This document shows positions 9,847-16,117 of a stretch of DNA of 64,000 nucleotides, in pieces. How positions within the stretch are numbered: the stretch's first letter is position 1; every line of letters starts with the position of its first letter. The notes beneath the pieces are model-generated. The model did not search any database. It had not been told where the DNA came from and saw only the letters and a list, made by a program, of their open reading frames with translations. The position numbers and the translations under genes were made by a program. This DNA is from Mycolicibacterium tusciae (GTDB lineage Bacteria > Actinomycetota > Actinomycetes > Mycobacteriales > Mycobacteriaceae), in NCBI RefSeq assembly GCF_002086795.1, contig NZ_MVIM01000001.1:496001-560000 (forward strand). The letters run 5' to 3'.

Positions 9847-10680
9847 ATGCGTGGGGTTGTTCGGTGTTTTCTTGCCGCAGTCGTGACGACTGCGAGCGTC
9901 ATTGCGGGGCCGACCGCCTCCAGCTCGGCGGCCAGCCAGTCGTATCGACCCGCGATCGCGTCGGTGCTGCCCGCAACAGATGCGGTAGTGGGTATCGCCC
10001 ATCCCGTCGTGGTGACGTTCAAGACGCCGGTTGCCGACCGGCGGGCAGCCGAGCGCACCCTCAAGATCAAGTCGACGCCTGCCATGACCGGCAAGTACGA
10101 ATGGCTGGAAAGCACTGTGGTGCAGTGGGTTCCGGACGGATTCTGGCCCGCGCGCAGCACAGTGTCGCTGACGATGCGCGGCGGTCTGGCCACCACGACC
10201 TTTAGGACCGGGCCCGCCGTCATCGGCGTCGCCAACATCTCGGACCACACCTTCACCGTCACGATCGACGGCGTCGACGCACCTCAACTTCCCTCGCCCC
10301 ACCACCGGCCCCGCTGGGGAGAACCGGGCGTGTTCCCCGCCTCGATGGGTAGGGAGAAGTATCCGACGCCTGTCGGCACCTTCGCCGTTATGGGCAAGGA
10401 ACGCGACGTGCAAATGGATTCGAGCAGCGTCGGCATCCCCGTCGACTCCCCCGACGGCTATCTGCTCGACGTGGAATATGCCGTCCGCTTCACCCAGCGC
10501 GGCCTCTTCGTGCATTCAGCGCCGTGGGCCGTCAATTCAATGGGCTACGAGAATGTCAGCCACGGCTGTATCGGATTGAGTACCGAGGACGCCGAGTGGT
10601 ACTTCAACACTGTCAACGTCGGTGATCCGATCATTGTGCGGGAGAACAGCATCGAAGTTCCTCGGACGATATCCGGCTGA
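9847..10680 (+). CDS. L,D-transpeptidase (YkuD domain)
   Basis: A 277-residue exported protein. It has an N-terminal signal sequence (MRGVVRCFLAAVVTTASVIA), then an Ig-like domain (residues ~35-120) and a YkuD catalytic domain (~125-270). The active-site signature is intact: FVHSAPWAVNSMGYENVSHG followed by CIGLS, with catalytic His, Ser-His-Gly-Cys. Such enzymes make 3-3 crosslinks in mycobacterial peptidoglycan and resist most beta-lactams other than carbapenems. It stands alone and ends about 210 bases before a strong terminator hairpin. Confidence 0.95.
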   Translation: MRGVVRCFLAAVVTTASVIAGPTASSSAASQSYRPAIASVLPATDAVVGIAHPVVVTFKTPVADRRAAERTLKIKSTPAMTGKYEWLESTVVQWVPDGFWPARSTVSLTMRGGLATTTFRTGPAVIGVANISDHTFTVTIDGVDAPQLPSPHHRPRWGEPGVFPASMGREKYPTPVGTFAVMGKERDVQMDSSSVGIPVDSPDGYLLDVEYAVRFTQRGLFVHSAPWAVNSMGYENVSHGCIGLSTEDAEWYFNTVNVGDPIIVRENSIEVPRTISG

Positions 10681-10892
10681 CGAGTCTGCGCGTTCGAATT
10701 GTCGTAGGCGCACCAACACCCGGGTAACTCCTCCACCGCGAGGACCTGTCGGCGCGTAGTGCTCGGGGCCGCAGCACGCTTGACCCGCGAGATGGATTCT
10801 GAAGCGTCACATGACAATCGACAACCACTGCCTACCAGTGGATTCATACACACAGGCGGTGCACCCATGCATTCAGGTGAGCATGCAAAACA

Positions 10893-10925
10893 ACGACCCG
10901 CCCCCACTCGGTGGGGGCGGGTCGT
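10893..10925 (-). terminator. strong Rho-independent terminator hairpin
   Basis: A perfect 15-base-pair GC-rich inverted repeat (ACGACCCGCCCCCAC / GTGGGGGCGGGTCGT) with a TCG loop. On the minus strand it is followed by TTGTTTTGC, a T-rich tail, and lies 16 bases beyond the stop of the secreted proline-rich protein. It therefore fits as that gene's terminator. It could also stop read-through from the L,D-transpeptidase, although the plus-strand side lacks a T tract. Confidence 0.85.
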
Positions 10926-10940
10926 CGCGGAACAGCAGAG

Positions 10941-11423
10941 TCAGTGCCCGGTGGGGCCAGGCGCGATTGGCTGACCGGCCACCGGCGCTCCGGACGGCGC
11001 CGGACCGGTCGACTCACCCTTACCGCCGGCCGCACCGCCCATGGTGGTCAGCGGCGCAAGTGGAGCACCCGCCGCAATCGGCGCCCCGATCGGAGCGAGC
11101 GGCACCGGTGGAACCAATGGCGGAACCAAAGGGGGTACCAGCGGCGGGGGGACGATCGGCGGAACCAGCGGTGGGGGAACTATCGGCGGCGCCAGCGGTG
11201 GCCCGGGGAGGGCCATCGGTACCCCCGCCATCTCGGTGACTGGAGCGCACGCGGGCGCTGCGGCACCTGCGGGTGCTGCGGGAGCCGGGCCGGCCTCACC
11301 TGCCGACGTCTGGAGGCATTCGTAGCCGCCAGCTGCCGCAATGCCGGGGCTCAACGCAATAGCGACGCCACACAACCCCCCGACAGCAATTACTTTGAGG
11401 TCGAATCGATCAAAGATCGCCAT
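10941..11423 (-). CDS. secreted proline/glycine/alanine-rich protein
   Basis: A 160-residue protein with a signal peptide (basic start, then LKVIAVGGLCGVAIALSPGI, cleavage near AAA-GG). The short mature N-terminus contains YECLQTSAG, followed by a low-complexity region with repeated PPLVPP/PPIVPP units and a Gly/Ala/Pro tail. The two early cysteines may form a disulfide. Mycobacteria encode many such Pro-rich cell-wall proteins and the role is unknown. AAAGGAG lies 10 bases before the chosen ATG 11423. A strong terminator follows at 10893-10925. Confidence 0.75.
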   Translation of the reverse strand: MAIFDRFDLKVIAVGGLCGVAIALSPGIAAAGGYECLQTSAGEAGPAPAAPAGAAAPACAPVTEMAGVPMALPGPPLAPPIVPPPLVPPIVPPPLVPPLVPPLVPPVPLAPIGAPIAAGAPLAPLTTMGGAAGGKGESTGPAPSGAPVAGQPIAPGPTGH

Positions 11424-11782
11424 CGCCCATCGACTCCTTTATTCGCACTCTGACATTCCGCATTCACGTGGTGCAGCACAACCCGCGCCGTACCAGGGCC
11501 GTCGTTGGACGACCTCGTCAATTATCTGTACGAATTACAACAGTGGGACACGCCGCACCGCACCGTATCCAAATGGTGACGTAGTACTTCCAAACGGTGA
11601 TGTTCCGCGTTGCTGGGCACCGGAATTACTGCGCCCGTTGAGGTTTGGCCACCGATATCGAGATGCAGTGGTGATCAGTCTGTGCCCGAAATGTGTCCTG
11701 CCGCCAGCAAGCGACAGGCAGGCGTTTCAAAGCCACACGCGCGGGCATCTCTGTGGGATCGAGCGCGAAAGGAGCTCAAACC
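11424..11782 (+). other. divergent intergenic region
   Basis: No gene is supported in this 359-base stretch between two divergently transcribed genes. Each neighbour has a clear ribosome site (AAAGGAG on the minus strand for 11423 and GAAAGGAG on the plus strand for 11783), so promoters for both directions must lie here, but no consensus promoter was identified with confidence. Confidence 0.6.
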
Positions 11783-12193
11783 ATGACAGTTGAATCCAAA
11801 CCCGCCGCGGAGGCGTCGACTGGCGAGTTGTTGAGTCAGTTGTCGGCGCAGACTTCGCGGTTGGTCCGCGATGAGTTGCGGTTGGCGCAAAAGGAATTTC
11901 AAGAGTCAGCAAAGCATGCCGGTATCGGTGCCGGGCTCTTCAGCCTCGCAGGTTTGCTGGCCCTCCTGGGCTTCATGACCCTGATCGCCGCGGCTGTGGC
12001 CGCGCTGGCGCTGGTTCTGCCGGTGTGGGCCGCAGCGGTCATCGTCGCAGCACTGCTGTTCGTCGTCGCTGGCGTCGCGGCTCTGGTCGGTCGACGCGAG
12101 GCGCGTGAGGTCACCCCGGCAGCGCCGAAGACGGTCGAAACCGTGAAAGCCGACATCGAGGAAGTGAAGGAAGCACGCCATGGCCGCACCTAA
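11783..12193 (+). CDS. phage holin family / Holin-X (DUF1469) membrane protein
   Basis: A 136-residue protein matching the actinobacterial Holin-X superfamily: an N-terminal helix (LLSQLSAQTSRLVRDELRLA) followed by two transmembrane segments around residues 50-75 and 80-105. Despite the name these are chromosomal, non-phage proteins of unknown function. The start is ATG 11783, preceded by GAAAGGAG. The stop overlaps the DUF3618 gene by 14 bases, and the pair is a common conserved unit in mycobacteria. Confidence 0.9.
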   Translation: MTVESKPAAEASTGELLSQLSAQTSRLVRDELRLAQKEFQESAKHAGIGAGLFSLAGLLALLGFMTLIAAAVAALALVLPVWAAAVIVAALLFVVAGVAALVGRREAREVTPAAPKTVETVKADIEEVKEARHGRT

Positions 12194-12482
12194 CCCCAAT
12201 CGTCCCGAGCCAGGTCCCGACGCGGGCATCGAGGACATCGAGGCTGATGCCGAACAGACCCGCAAGGAGCTTGGCGAAACCGTCGAGGCCCTGGCCGACA
12301 AGCTTGACGTCAAGGGACGCGTCAAAGACAAAGCTTCAGAGACCAAGGAACAGGTGGTCGAGAGGGCCGACGCCGTGCGGCACACCGTCACCGACAATCC
12401 GAAGCGAACGGTGCCGATCGCCGCGGTCGCACTGGTCGGGGTGCTCGCGGTGGGAATCGTGATCTGGCGGCGGCGCCACTAG
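12180..12482 (+). CDS. DUF3618 family membrane protein
   Basis: A 100-residue protein. The N-terminal half contains the DUF3618 motif ADAEQTRKELGETVEALADK and is a charged coiled helix. The C-terminus is a single transmembrane segment (VPIAAVALVGVLAVGIVIW) ending in WRRRH. It is coupled to the preceding Holin-X gene. The function is unknown; an envelope or membrane-organising role is only a guess. Confidence 0.9.
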   Translation: MAAPNPNRPEPGPDAGIEDIEADAEQTRKELGETVEALADKLDVKGRVKDKASETKEQVVERADAVRHTVTDNPKRTVPIAAVALVGVLAVGIVIWRRRH

Positions 12483-12790
12483 TTGCGCGTGTCGGGCACC
12501 TCAGGCGCCGGCACCTCGGCCCGCCACCGTGCGCGGCGGTGTTCGTCGTCCTGCTCCCACCATGGCGGAGAGCCGCGCTCACCCAATGCAACCTTCGCGG
12601 CCTGCACACCCGCCCGGGCCGCGGATTCCTCTGTGGTTCCCTTGGTTCGGCGCACCTCGCGGCGCCAGGCCATCAGAATCTGCACCAGCTCGGCCCGCCG
12701 CCCTTCCGGTATCAGCGGGACGGTTGCTCGCCACCGGCGCCCGTTGATGACGATGTAGCGCCCGTCGTCGGTGATCCCCGGTTCGCCCAC
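12479..12790 (-). CDS. conserved mycobacterial hypothetical protein
   Basis: A 103-residue soluble protein with no recognised catalytic motif. The N-terminus DDGRYIVINGRRWRATVPLI suggests a small beta domain, followed by a helical part rich in Arg, Glu and Ala. Similar mycobacterial proteins have been labelled biopolymer transporter Tol without clear support. It is convergent with the DUF3618 gene and overlaps its end by four bases. Confidence 0.65.
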   Translation of the reverse strand: MGEPGITDDGRYIVINGRRWRATVPLIPEGRRAELVQILMAWRREVRRTKGTTEESAARAGVQAAKVALGERGSPPWWEQDDEHRRARWRAEVPAPEVPDTRN

Positions 12791-12857
12791 CTGGCGATCG
12801 TATGGTTTCGGGCCTGGTGGCGGTTCGTCACGGCGGCTGCGCCGCGGAGCGAAGTGG

Positions 12858-12932
12858 TGGTGGTCCCGACTGGGATCGAACCAGTGACCTTCCGCGTGTG
12901 AGGCGGACGCTCTCCCCCTGAGCTACGAGACC
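12858..12932 (-). tRNA. tRNA-Val (CAC)
   Basis: The minus strand gives a full cloverleaf: acceptor GGTCTCG pairing with CGGGACC, D-arm with GTAGCTCAGGGGGAGAGC, anticodon stem TCCGC/GCGGA around loop CTCACAC (anticodon CAC), T-arm with GGTTCGATCCC, discriminator A and an encoded CCA. Confidence 0.96.
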
Positions 12933-13071
12933 GGGGAGCTCGACCGAAGGTCGAACGAGGTCGAAGATTAGCACGGTCGCGGCTTTCGGCCCGAATTCGT
13001 TTTTCGCAATGGGCGTTTCCGCATTTCGCCGTTCGCCGCCCCCTCTCGCGTTGCCGGGCTATCGTCGCGCC

Positions 13072-13602
13072 GTGGCTCGACCTGGCAGACGTCCGACCTC
13101 CGCAGTTGCCAGTGCGGTCGCCTTGCTCGTCCTTTCCGGGTGCGCCAACTCCCCCAGCCCTGAGCCCACAAGCTCCCCTTCGGTGGCGGCCAAGGCGTCC
13201 GTGCCGCGGTCCACGCCGCCGACGTCGACGGCCAAGCCCAAGCCGGTGGACCGAGAGGTGTCCGGGTTCACCGGGTTCATCTCCCCGACCGGCAATGTCG
13301 CCTGCATGATCGTCATGGACCTGGCCCGCTGCGACATCATCGACCGCGACTGGTCGCCGCCGCCGCGCCCCGCGGATTGCGAGTTCGACTACGGACAAGG
13401 GATCGAGATCATCGCCGGCCAGCCGGCGGCGTTCGTTTGCGCCGGCGACACCGCCTTCGGCCCCGACGAGGTGCTGCCGTACGGCGATGCGATCACCGCG
13501 GGCCCGTTGCAGTGCGAAAGCGCGAACTCCGGTATCACGTGTCGCGACGCCGACACCGGACATGGCTTCACTATCGCACTCAAGGCCTACCAGCTGTTTT
13601 GA
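13072..13602 (+). CDS. putative secreted lipoprotein
   Basis: A 176-residue protein with a lipoprotein signal: an Arg-rich start, a hydrophobic core (SAVASAVALLVLSGC) and lipobox LSGC. A Ser/Pro/Thr-rich linker follows, then a C-terminal domain of ~110 residues with several cysteines (NVACMIV, RCDIID, ADCEFD, FVCAGD, LQCES, ITCRD) likely to form disulfides in the periplasm. GTG 13072 is chosen because it puts the lipobox about 25 residues from the start. The function is unknown. Confidence 0.8.
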   Translation: MARPGRRPTSAVASAVALLVLSGCANSPSPEPTSSPSVAAKASVPRSTPPTSTAKPKPVDREVSGFTGFISPTGNVACMIVMDLARCDIIDRDWSPPPRPADCEFDYGQGIEIIAGQPAAFVCAGDTAFGPDEVLPYGDAITAGPLQCESANSGITCRDADTGHGFTIALKAYQLF

Positions 13603-13873
13603 CCCAGGCCACGTGCGTATGTGGGGGCGATACGGCGTTGTCGACCGGTAATCCGTTGGCGTTCGGCCACAAGATCGTTGCGGTTCAATCAAGTGCTCGA
13701 GCGCCCCGTCGGGCATCACCTGCTGGGATTTTCAGTACGGCGGAGAGTTCTCGCTGTCCCGCGAGGCCTAACATCTGGTTGACACAAACGGTTTCGAAGC
13801 AAGGGATTTGTGGTGTCTTGCTCGGGTCGACTATTGTCGTCCTTCGCGACGGGCGGCACGCCGTTCGTGGCGT

Positions 13874-13946
13874 GCGGATGTAGCGCAGTTGGTAGCGCAT
13901 CACCTTGCCAAGGTGAGGGTCGCGGGTTCGAATCCCGTCATCCGCT
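13874..13946 (+). tRNA. tRNA-Gly (GCC)
   Basis: Acceptor GCGGATG pairs with CATCCGC, the D-arm contains GTAGCGCAGTTGGTAGCGC, the anticodon loop reads TTGCCAA (GCC) and the T-arm carries GGGTTCGAATCCC. CCA is not encoded. It is the first of a Gly-Cys-Val tRNA cluster. Confidence 0.97.
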
Positions 13947-13974
13947 CGAAGGGTGCAGTGGCATCAACCCCCGC

Positions 13975-14045
13975 GGTGGAGTGGCCGAGTGGTGAGGCAA
14001 CGGCCTGCAAAGCCGTGCACACGGGTTCGATTCCCGTCTCCACCT
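13975..14045 (+). tRNA. tRNA-Cys (GCA)
   Basis: Acceptor GGTGGAG pairs with CTCCACC, the D-arm is GGCCGAGTGGTGAGGC, the anticodon loop CTGCAAA gives GCA and the T-arm reads ACGGGTTCGATTCCCGT. It lies 28 bases after tRNA-Gly and is probably cotranscribed. Confidence 0.97.
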
Positions 14046-14060
14046 CCGACGAGGTTCCCG

Positions 14061-14135
14061 GCGCGATTAGCTCAGCGGGAGAGCGCTTCCCTGACACGGA
14101 AGAGGTCACTGGTTCAATCCCAGTATCGCGCACCA
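14061..14135 (+). tRNA. tRNA-Val (GAC)
   Basis: Acceptor GCGCGAT pairs with ATCGCGC, the D-arm has TAGCTCAGCGGGAGAGC, anticodon stem CTTCC/GGAAG surrounds loop CTGACAC (GAC), the T-arm is ACTGGTTCAATCCCAGT and CCA is encoded. It is the last recognisable core gene before the accessory region. Confidence 0.97.
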
Positions 14136-14257
14136 GTATTACCGCAGTTCAAGTCAGGTTTAGGCCGACTGCGATCTCGGGTCGCACCACATATGCACCA
14201 CTTGAGGCGGCCCCCTAACCGACTTCTTCGCCCCGACGCAAACCGAACCTCCGGGCG

Positions 14258-14290
14258 GGATACGCGAAACGCGTTGATGGCATCACACGC
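14258..14290 (+). repeat. imperfect direct repeat, copy 1
   Basis: The sequence begins GGATACGCGAAACGCGTTGA and continues TGGCATCACACGC. A close copy lies at 15127-15160. The two bracket the deleted aldo/keto reductase and both contain TACGCGAA and TTGATGGCATCA. They may be recombination or attachment sites, or regulator sites. Confidence 0.7.
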
Positions 14291-14344
14291 CTCCCTCCGC
14301 TGGCGAGCGGTCGACGGTGGATCAGCGCCGGTACCGTCGGGTAG

Positions 14345-14968
14345 ATGAAATATCTCGACGTCGGTGGAATCGGACGGGTCAGTCGGATCGGCCTTGGCAC
14401 CTGGCAGTTCGGCTCACGCGAATGGGGCTACGGTGACAATTACGCCTCGGGTACCGCACGCGACATCGTGCAGCGCGCCCGCGCACTGGGGGTGACGCTG
14501 TTCGATACGGCCGAAATCTACGGCACGGGCAAGAGCGAGCGCATTCTCGGTGAAGCTCTCGGCGACGAGCGCACCGAGGTTGCTGTAGCCAGCAAGGTCT
14601 TCCCAATCGCGCCGTTCCCGCCAGTAATCAAACAGCGAGAGCGCGCCAGTGCACGGCGGTTACAGCTTAAGCGGATTCCTCTCTACCAGGTCCACCAGCC
14701 GAACCCGGTGGTCCCGGATTCGGTAATCATGCCGGGAATGCGAAGCCTGCTCGACAATGGCGACATCGGCGCAGCCGGTGTCTCGAATTATTCGCTTGCG
14801 CGATGGCAGAAGGCCGATGCGGCGCTCGGACAGCCGGTCATCGCAGCCGACATCGAGCTGAAGGCGGATTCGCGCGACGCACTGGCCGAGGCAGCCCGCG
14901 CGTTCCGGCCAGTGTCCACCGGACGCTTCCTTATCGATACGGTTCGCGAGAAGCTCCGTCGTCGGTGA
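14345..14968 (+). pseudogene. aldo/keto reductase with internal deletion
   Basis: The 207-codon open frame starts as a typical aldo/keto reductase (MKYLDVGGIGRVSRIGLGTW, FDTAEIYGTGKSE, VASKV, YQVHQPNP, AAGVSNYSLARW). Near 14845 it jumps from ALGQPVI directly to AADIELKADSRDALAEAARA, which is the C-terminal end of the family. Full-length relatives are about 320 residues, so roughly a third of the barrel, including the cofactor-binding end, is missing although the frame is kept. It is unlikely to be active. It lies between the direct repeats at 14258 and 15127. Confidence 0.8.
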
Positions 14969-15040
14969 ACCGATGACCTATCGTCCTCAAAGACATCGCT
15001 TCGGCACGAGCGAAAGAAAAGAGGACAGAGCCTGTGGCCC

Positions 15041-15068
15041 TGGCCTGCGCCGCGGGAATCGAACCCAC
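15041..15068 (-). other. possible tRNA 3'-end remnant
   Basis: The minus strand reads a T-arm-like GTGGG TTCGATT CCCGC, then seven bases (GGCGCAG), one base and CCA, as at the 3' end of a tRNA. No matching 5' half is present and no intact tRNA with this acceptor stem was found in the window. It may be a former attachment core of a mobile element, or a chance resemblance. Confidence 0.35.
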
Positions 15069-15099
15069 TGACGTGACCTGAGGAAATATCAAATCTGAA

Positions 15100-15137
15100 T
15101 ACGCGAAAGTACGCGAAATGACTTGCGGATACGCGAA
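15100..15137 (+). repeat. three TACGCGAA direct repeats
   Basis: TACGCGAA occurs at 15100-15107, 15110-15117 and 15130-15137, and a fourth copy lies in the repeat at 14261-14268. The cluster is ~85 bases upstream of the HTH/excisionase gene pair and looks like binding sites for a small DNA-binding protein, possibly one of the two encoded just downstream. Confidence 0.65.
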
Positions 15138-15160
15138 CGGTGTTGATGGCATCAACACGC
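15127..15160 (+). repeat. imperfect direct repeat, copy 2
   Basis: This second copy of the repeat at 14258-14290 starts GGATACGCGAACGGTGTTGA and ends with GGCATCAACACGC. It differs from copy 1 at a few positions and by one inserted base. Confidence 0.7.
15140..15158. promoter_or_regulatory. perfect palindrome, candidate operator
   Basis: GTGTTGATG-G-CATCAACAC is a perfect inverted repeat with 9-base arms and one central base, 63 bases upstream of the first HTH gene. Its symmetry is that of a dimeric repressor site. The copy at 14258-14290 keeps only the inner TGATG-G-CATCA symmetry. Confidence 0.55.
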
Positions 15161-15221
15161 GTAAGCCTTAACTTGTGAGCCCGAGGCGACCGAGCTTTCA
15201 GGGAGCAGCTACAACGGCTTG

Positions 15222-15524
15222 GTGACTGATTCAGCCGACAACCTCGCCGCCGCGATCCGCCAGCTTGTCAACGATGCGGTGCGAGCGGCGCTGCTAGCGC
15301 AACCTTTCGCGGAGCCTTCGCCTCCTGAGCCGCCGAAGGCCGTGGACGAGTGGCCTCCTGAGCGGATGCTCTACCCGCTCAATGAAATACAGCACATGCT
15401 CAGCATCAGCAGGTCGACGGTCTATCAACTTTTAGGCGATGGTCGACTCCGCAGCGTGACCATTGGTCGCCGCCGTTTCGTCACCGCTGCCGCCGTCAGC
15501 GCCTACATCGAAGGGCTCAAGTGA
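15222..15524 (+). CDS. small helix-turn-helix DNA-binding protein (excisionase-like)
   Basis: A 100-residue protein. The C-terminal half is a MerR/AlpA-like winged HTH: YPLNEIQHMLSISRSTVYQL then LGDGRLRSVTIGRRRFVTAA. Such proteins act as excisionases or regulators in actinobacterial mobile elements. Start GTG 15222 is used (TTG three bases earlier is possible). It overlaps the next gene as GTGA, so the two are translated together. No integrase gene is visible nearby. Confidence 0.85.
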   Translation: MTDSADNLAAAIRQLVNDAVRAALLAQPFAEPSPPEPPKAVDEWPPERMLYPLNEIQHMLSISRSTVYQLLGDGRLRSVTIGRRRFVTAAAVSAYIEGLK

Positions 15525-15733
15525 ACAAACCGCCCGAGATCCCCGATCTAGGGACGCCAGCTGAGGTAGCGGAGTATCTACGCACCACCGTCGCCAACCT
15601 TGCCCAACTTCGATACACAGGCAGGGGACCGAAGTTCATCAAGGTTGGGCGACGAGTCCTCTACCGCTGGTCAGACATCGCAGATTGGCTGGACGGCAAC
15701 ACGTTGCAGCGGACCGACGATCCTCATGGCTAA
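15521..15733 (+). CDS. excisionase-family (Xis/AlpA-like) DNA-binding protein
   Basis: A 70-residue HTH protein with the usual Xis pattern TPAEVAEYLRTTVANLAQLR, then GPKFIKVGRRVLYRWSDIADWLDGNT. It probably binds the element's ends or promoter and directs excision. The GTG start overlaps the preceding stop by four bases. A frameshifted relative lies inverted at 23515-23690, on the other side of the TIR/RyR genes. Confidence 0.88.
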   Translation: MNKPPEIPDLGTPAEVAEYLRTTVANLAQLRYTGRGPKFIKVGRRVLYRWSDIADWLDGNTLQRTDDPHG

Positions 15734-16117
15734 CACAAGTAGCCACCTCGCTGCTGGATGACAAACTTGCGGGTTCGACCACTTAACCCCCAGCGTCATT
15801 TCTGATGTCCGGGCTGGTCCGCCGGTATCCCGTCTTCGCACTGGGATGCCGTTATCCGAATATTGGGGGATGCTGCCGAACACGCCCGGATTGAAGTGCG
15901 TTGCTATCCCGGCATTCGCCGCACCATCGAATCGATTCGAAGGCGACCCGTCGGCTGAATCGGCTAGCGCTTCCGTGGTGCCGACGCTATCGGGGCGCTT
16001 GCGCCCGCCCTTTGCGAGAGCGACCAGTCAGGTCGATAGATTCGCCGAGTCCGGCATACGACATGTAGCGGCAATGGAATCATCGGTGTGTCCACTCGAT
16101 AGGACGGGAGTCATCGA
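15734..16117 (+). other. intergenic region upstream of RyR gene
   Basis: No supported gene in 384 bases. GGGAG about 9 bases before ATG 16118 is a plausible ribosome site for the next gene, so its promoter is likely here. No repeat or RNA structure stood out. Confidence 0.5.

Noticed and set aside
11041..11325. A glycine/threonine-rich frame on the plus strand (GGTNGGTKGGTSGGGT)
   Set aside because: It is the complement of the Pro-rich secreted protein, which has a signal peptide, ribosome site and terminator on the minus strand.
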